From Dehalococcoidia bacterium (lineage in GTDB: Bacteria; Chloroflexota; Dehalococcoidia; UBA2979), in NCBI GenBank assembly GCA_023228825.1, contig JALOAL010000006.1:62001-126000 (forward strand): a stretch of 64,000 bases of DNA, given 5' to 3'. The notes beneath the pieces were generated by a model. The model had not been told where the DNA came from, did no database searches, and was given only the letters and a program-made list of their open reading frames with translations. Shown here piece after piece: positions 60,678-64,000 of the stretch (its first letter is position 1; each line of letters starts with the position of its first letter). The position numbers and the translations under genes were made by a program.

Positions 60678-61592
60678 ATGCCGATCCAGATCAAGCGGTT
60701 CGACCACATCAGCATGGCGGTCCCCGCCCTCGATCCACAGATCGACCTCATGAAGCGGCTCTTCGGCTTCCGCCTGGCCGGCAAGTTCGAGAATGACGAG
60801 GGCTACTTCGGCGCGAACCTGGAGATCCCCGGCCGCACGGCGATTGGCTGGGAGGTGCTGGCCCCGCGCGGCGAGGACTCCTACCTGCACCGCTTCCTCG
60901 CCGGCCCCACTGGCCCCGGCCTGCACCACGTCGCCCTGCAGATCGAGTCCACGGCGCAGGCCGCGGAGGTGATCCGCCAGGAGGGCGCGGAGCCGTGGGG
61001 CTACAAGGAGCGCCCGGATCTGGCCCCGGACGAGCCGAGCCGCGGAGTGGTCTACCTGCATCCTCGGAGCGGTGGGCGCGGCTTCCTCTGGCAGATGTAC
61101 GCCGGTGACCCCTGGCACCGAGGCGAACTGTTCGAGGACGACGCCGCGGACACGCTGGGCATCATCGCCGTGAACCACCTGGCCCACGCTACCCGCGACC
61201 GCGATGAACTGGGCGACTGGTACGAGCGCGTGTTCGGCCTCCACACCGTGTGGCGCTCACCCGGCGAGGGCGGCGCCTCCGGCTTCCGCACGCGCGTCCT
61301 TGAGACCCCCACCGAGCAGATCCGCTTCGAGATGCTGGAGCCCGCCGGTGAGGACTCGTTCATCGCGAAGTTCCTCGAAACCCGCGGGGAGGGGATGCAC
61401 CACGTGACGTTCGAGGTGGGCGACTGGCAGCGCGCCCTGGCCGCCTGCCGCACGAACGGCGTGGCCCCCTTCGGCGAGCGCTCCGGCGAACGCGAAGGCG
61501 CCCGCTGGAGCGAGGCGTTCCTCCACCCCCGCGACACCGGCGGCGTGCTGGTGCAGTTCTTCTGGCAGGAACGCGCCGGGATCTGGATCTAG
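60678..61592 (+). CDS. Double VOC (glyoxalase/dioxygenase-fold) protein
   Basis: 304 aa with two VOC modules, ~1-140 and ~160-300. Each has the paired His pattern (FDHISMAVPALD, GLHHVALQIES; NHLAHATRDRDE, GMHHVTFEVGD). The metal-binding Glu expected near each module's end appears as Gln (GFLWQMYAG, GVLVQFFWQ), so the site may be altered. Relatives include methylmalonyl-CoA epimerase, hydroxyphenylpyruvate and extradiol dioxygenases; none can be chosen. ATG 60678 has GGAGG four bases upstream; GTG 60654 is in frame and could be a near-leaderless start. Confidence 0.82.
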   Translation: MPIQIKRFDHISMAVPALDPQIDLMKRLFGFRLAGKFENDEGYFGANLEIPGRTAIGWEVLAPRGEDSYLHRFLAGPTGPGLHHVALQIESTAQAAEVIRQEGAEPWGYKERPDLAPDEPSRGVVYLHPRSGGRGFLWQMYAGDPWHRGELFEDDAADTLGIIAVNHLAHATRDRDELGDWYERVFGLHTVWRSPGEGGASGFRTRVLETPTEQIRFEMLEPAGEDSFIAKFLETRGEGMHHVTFEVGDWQRALAACRTNGVAPFGERSGEREGARWSEAFLHPRDTGGVLVQFFWQERAGIWI

Positions 61593-61616
61593 CCCGGGCG
61601 CCTGACCACCGCGTCA

Positions 61617-61636
61617 GCCACCCGGCCTCGGGTGGC
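61617..61636. terminator. Possible bidirectional terminator between VOC and VWA genes
   Basis: Eight-base stem GCCACCCG / CGGGTGGC with a four-base loop in the convergent gap. Confidence 0.45.
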
Positions 61637-61730
61637 CTCGCGGACCTGGAGCCGGTCCTCCGGGCGGCGGCGCGGCTTTACCGTCCCGAAGTGCTTGAGG
61701 GAACCGGCAGCGACCGGGGTGGGCATTCCC

Positions 61731-64000
61731 CTACCCCGAGATCTTCTTGCGCTTGTGCTGGACGTAGTCCACCAGCAGGTACTCGCCCAGGCGGTCGGGG
61801 GTGGTGTAGAAGACGCGGCCGCCGTTGATCTTGGCCAACTGGTTCACGAACTCCTTGAGGTAGTAGTTGCGGTCCAGCATGAAGGTGTTGATGCGGATGT
61901 CCTGCTGGGTCACCCGCTTCACGGCCTTCAGCGTCTCCCGGATCGTGATCGGGCTGGGCGGGTAGGCGAACTGCGAGCGGCCTCGTTCGAGGTGCGCGGT
62001 GGGTTCGCCGTCCGAGATCAGCAGGATCTGCTTCGCGCCGGCCCGGTGCTTGGCCAGCAGGCGCTCGGCCAGGAGCAGTGCGTGGTGCATGTTGGTGCCC
62101 AGCACGGACTCGTCCCAGCGCACGTAGGGCAGTTCCTGCGGCTTCAACTCCCGCGCGTAGGCGGAGAAGCCGATCACGTAGAGCGAGTCCTTCGGATACT
62201 GCGAGCGGATCAGGTTCTGCAGGGCCAGCGCCACCTTCTTCGCCGCCTGGAACGAGCCGCGCAGCGCCATGGACCACGAGAGGTCCACCATCAGCACCGT
62301 GGCCGTGGAGGTCACGAGTTCGCTGCGGTAGACCTCGAAGTCGTCCGGGGCCAGGGCCACGGGAGCGCCTCGGCCCTCGCGTTCCAGGGCGTTCATGATG
62401 GTCCTGCGCATGTCCAGGTAGAACGGGTCGCCGAACTCGTAGGGCTTGGACTCGTCCAGGCGCTCGCCGTGGCGGCCCTGCTCCGGCACGGGGTGGTTGC
62501 CGATGTCCTGCTTCTTCAGTTGCCGGTAGATCTCCTGTAGCGCGCTCTGCCCGATCATGCGCGTGCCGCGAGGCGTCAACTGCCACTCCTCGCCCTCGCG
62601 ACGGACGTAGCCGGCCTCTTCGAGGACTTCCAGCAGGCGCTTGAGGTCGTCGAACTGATCCACGGCGTCGTCGCCCAGCAGTTCGCGCAACTGGTCCAGG
62701 TCCACGTGATCCAGTTCGCCGGTGTACTGGGCGCGCTCCAGGTCGCTCTCCAGGTCGTCGATGTTGTGCATCTCGTTCATGAGATTCATCGCCGCCTGCA
62801 GGTCGATCTCCTCGTCGCCGCGGAAGGGATAGGAGGAGGGGTCTTCGCCGCCGGGGTTGAGGAAGTCCAGGTTCTGGGCCAACTCCGAGAGTTCGGACTC
62901 CAACTCCGGGTCGCCCAGGCGATCCGCCAGCAGGCTCTGCAACTGCTCCCGCTGGTCCGAGGGCAGTGACTGCATGAGGGACTGCATGGCCTGCATCTGG
63001 GCCTGCATCTGCTCGATCAGGTCGTCCAGGGACTGCGGCGGGTTGTCGCCGAACATGTCGCCGTACTGCTCCATGAAGGAGTCGAAGTCCGGATCCTGGC
63101 CGCGCATGCGCTGGGCCAGCATGTCGTTCAGGTCGCGCACCATGTCCTTCATGCGCTGGAGGTCGCCCTCCGACATCTGCTCGACCATCTCCTGGACGTT
63201 CTGGAAGAACTGGTTGGTCATGGCCTGGCGGAGTTGCTCCGTCAGTTCCTGGAAGCGCCGCTGGGCGTCCGGGTTGAGGAACTCGTAGTTCTGGAGTTCC
63301 TTCATCTGGCCGGCTGCGTCCGGCGGCAGGTCGTCCAGGAACTGCTGCTTGCGCTCCGCGATGCGGCGCAGCATCTCCTGGAACTCCTGCTGCTCGTCCC
63401 CAGCGCCCGCCTGGCCCTGCTGCCCCTGTTCGCCGGGTTGTCCGGGTTGTCCGGGTTGTCCGGGTTGTCCGGGCTCGCCGCCGTCCGAGGCTTGCTCGCC
63501 TCCCTGCTGCGCGCCCTGCGGCTGCTGGCCGGTCTGCTGCTGGCTGTGCTGTCCGGAGGGGGCGCGTTGGCCGCCCCGCTGAGCCATGGGCTGCTGCTGT
63601 CTGGTCTGGCCGGTCTGGCCGGACTGCTGGCCCTGCTCGCCGGCATCGCCCTGTTCGCCCGCACCGGAGTCGCCGTCCTGCGGGTCGCCGGCCTGGGGTT
63701 GGCCGTCCTGAGGCTGGCCGCCGTCTGGTTGCTCGCCCTCGCCGACGCGGTCGTTGATGGTCTGGCGTTCCAGGTCCAAGATCTCTTCCAACTGGCGTTG
63801 GATGTCCTCCATCACGCCGCCCAGGTCGAACTGGTCCAGGCGCTGGCGGCGCATCTGGCGGAGGCGCTGGAGGAGGTCACGGAGGCCCTGCATGCGGTCG
63901 CCCTGGGGGGAGCGCATGCCGCGCTGCATCAGGTTCCGCAGCGCGTGCTGCAGGTCCCCGAAGTTCATCAGGTCGTCCGAAAGGGCCTCGAGGATTTCAT
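61731..64000 (-). CDS. Large VWA-domain protein (partial, 5' end outside window)
   Basis: At least 756 residues. The C-terminal ~200 form a von Willebrand A domain with an intact metal site: MVDLSWSMALRG (DxSxS), LGTNMHHALLLAE and LLISDGEPTAH. The N-terminal part is helical and Gln/Gly-rich, with a (GQP)n linker from a 9-bp repeat and Met/Gln/Asp-rich helices. An ATG exists at 63968, but the frame stays open to the window edge and reads EILEALSDDL just before it, which fits the family, so the true start lies beyond base 64000. VWA proteins of this type often work with MoxR ATPases as chaperones. Confidence 0.85.
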   Translation of the reverse strand, partial: EILEALSDDLMNFGDLQHALRNLMQRGMRSPQGDRMQGLRDLLQRLRQMRRQRLDQFDLGGVMEDIQRQLEEILDLERQTINDRVGEGEQPDGGQPQDGQPQAGDPQDGDSGAGEQGDAGEQGQQSGQTGQTRQQQPMAQRGGQRAPSGQHSQQQTGQQPQGAQQGGEQASDGGEPGQPGQPGQPGQPGEQGQQGQAGAGDEQQEFQEMLRRIAERKQQFLDDLPPDAAGQMKELQNYEFLNPDAQRRFQELTEQLRQAMTNQFFQNVQEMVEQMSEGDLQRMKDMVRDLNDMLAQRMRGQDPDFDSFMEQYGDMFGDNPPQSLDDLIEQMQAQMQAMQSLMQSLPSDQREQLQSLLADRLGDPELESELSELAQNLDFLNPGGEDPSSYPFRGDEEIDLQAAMNLMNEMHNIDDLESDLERAQYTGELDHVDLDQLRELLGDDAVDQFDDLKRLLEVLEEAGYVRREGEEWQLTPRGTRMIGQSALQEIYRQLKKQDIGNHPVPEQGRHGERLDESKPYEFGDPFYLDMRRTIMNALEREGRGAPVALAPDDFEVYRSELVTSTATVLMVDLSWSMALRGSFQAAKKVALALQNLIRSQYPKDSLYVIGFSAYARELKPQELPYVRWDESVLGTNMHHALLLAERLLAKHRAGAKQILLISDGEPTAHLERGRSQFAYPPSPITIRETLKAVKRVTQQDIRINTFMLDRNYYLKEFVNQLAKINGGRVFYTTPDRLGEYLLVDYVQHKRKKISG
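63427..63475. repeat. 9-bp in-frame tandem repeat in VWA gene
   Basis: At least four uninterrupted copies of GGTTGTCCG-type units encoding PGQ repeats on the minus strand. Confidence 0.85.

Noticed and set aside
61731..63968. VWA protein as a complete 745-residue gene starting at 63968
   Set aside because: The frame remains open to the window edge with plausible family sequence (EILEALSDDL) and no ribosome site at that ATG, so the gene is treated as cut by the window.

Overview
The window is very GC-rich bacterial chromosome with dense, short-gapped genes. I see no rRNA, tRNA, CRISPR array or transposase. A split transketolase, a fused carboxyltransferase (AccD-AccA), F420-type luciferase-like oxidoreductase, DinB and SnoaL paralogues, DtxR-type regulator, Cys-type NAD-linked formate dehydrogenase and HerA/NurA proteins together suggest a Chloroflexota lineage (Dehalococcoidia-like). 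That placement is inference, not proof.

Layout. 1-5 kb: split transketolase (partial at the window edge), purU, a DinB pair, a broken DUF4258 gene and an MFS carrier. 5-15 kb: DEAD-box helicase with a giant charged N-terminus, PAS/GAF histidine kinase, LLM oxidoreductase, two tandem double-SnoaL proteins, fused AccDA. 15-22 kb: two alpha/beta hydrolases, a kinase-like/P-loop fusion, acyl-CoA dehydrogenase plus NUDIX, MFS. 22-26 kb: an ABC permease coupled to an ATPase homologue that has lost every catalytic motif, then a GAF protein. 26-33 kb: AhpD-like protein, peptide-type binding lipoprotein, membrane glycosyltransferase-like protein, rhomboid, DtxR regulator, UbiE-type methyltransferase. 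33-41 kb: a four-gene DNA-end-processing operon (NurA-like, HerA-like, SbcD, SbcC), then a MOSC protein. 41-49 kb: histidine kinase with a truncated KaiC upstream, formate dehydrogenase operon with an embedded DinB gene, MazEF-type module. 49-54 kb (minus strand): two oligopeptide-type permeases, TPP enzyme, Gfo/Idh-type oxidoreductase, holin-like membrane protein. 54-64 kb: response regulator, Pro-rich coiled-coil protein, histidine kinase, RecF, lipid kinase, double VOC protein and a large VWA protein that runs off the window end.

A signal runs through the whole window: at least fourteen start codons (twelve at annotated genes, two at short upstream ORFs) have a -10-like TAnnnT hexamer ending exactly 6 or 7 bases before them and no Shine-Dalgarno sequence. 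This is the signature of leaderless transcripts. Genes inside operons instead overlap their upstream neighbour or carry GGAGG-type sites. Short tandem repeats whose unit is not a multiple of three sit on the stop codons of two genes. The most unusual loci are the apparently catalytically dead ABC ATPase and the archaeal-style NurA-HerA-Mre11-Rad50 set.
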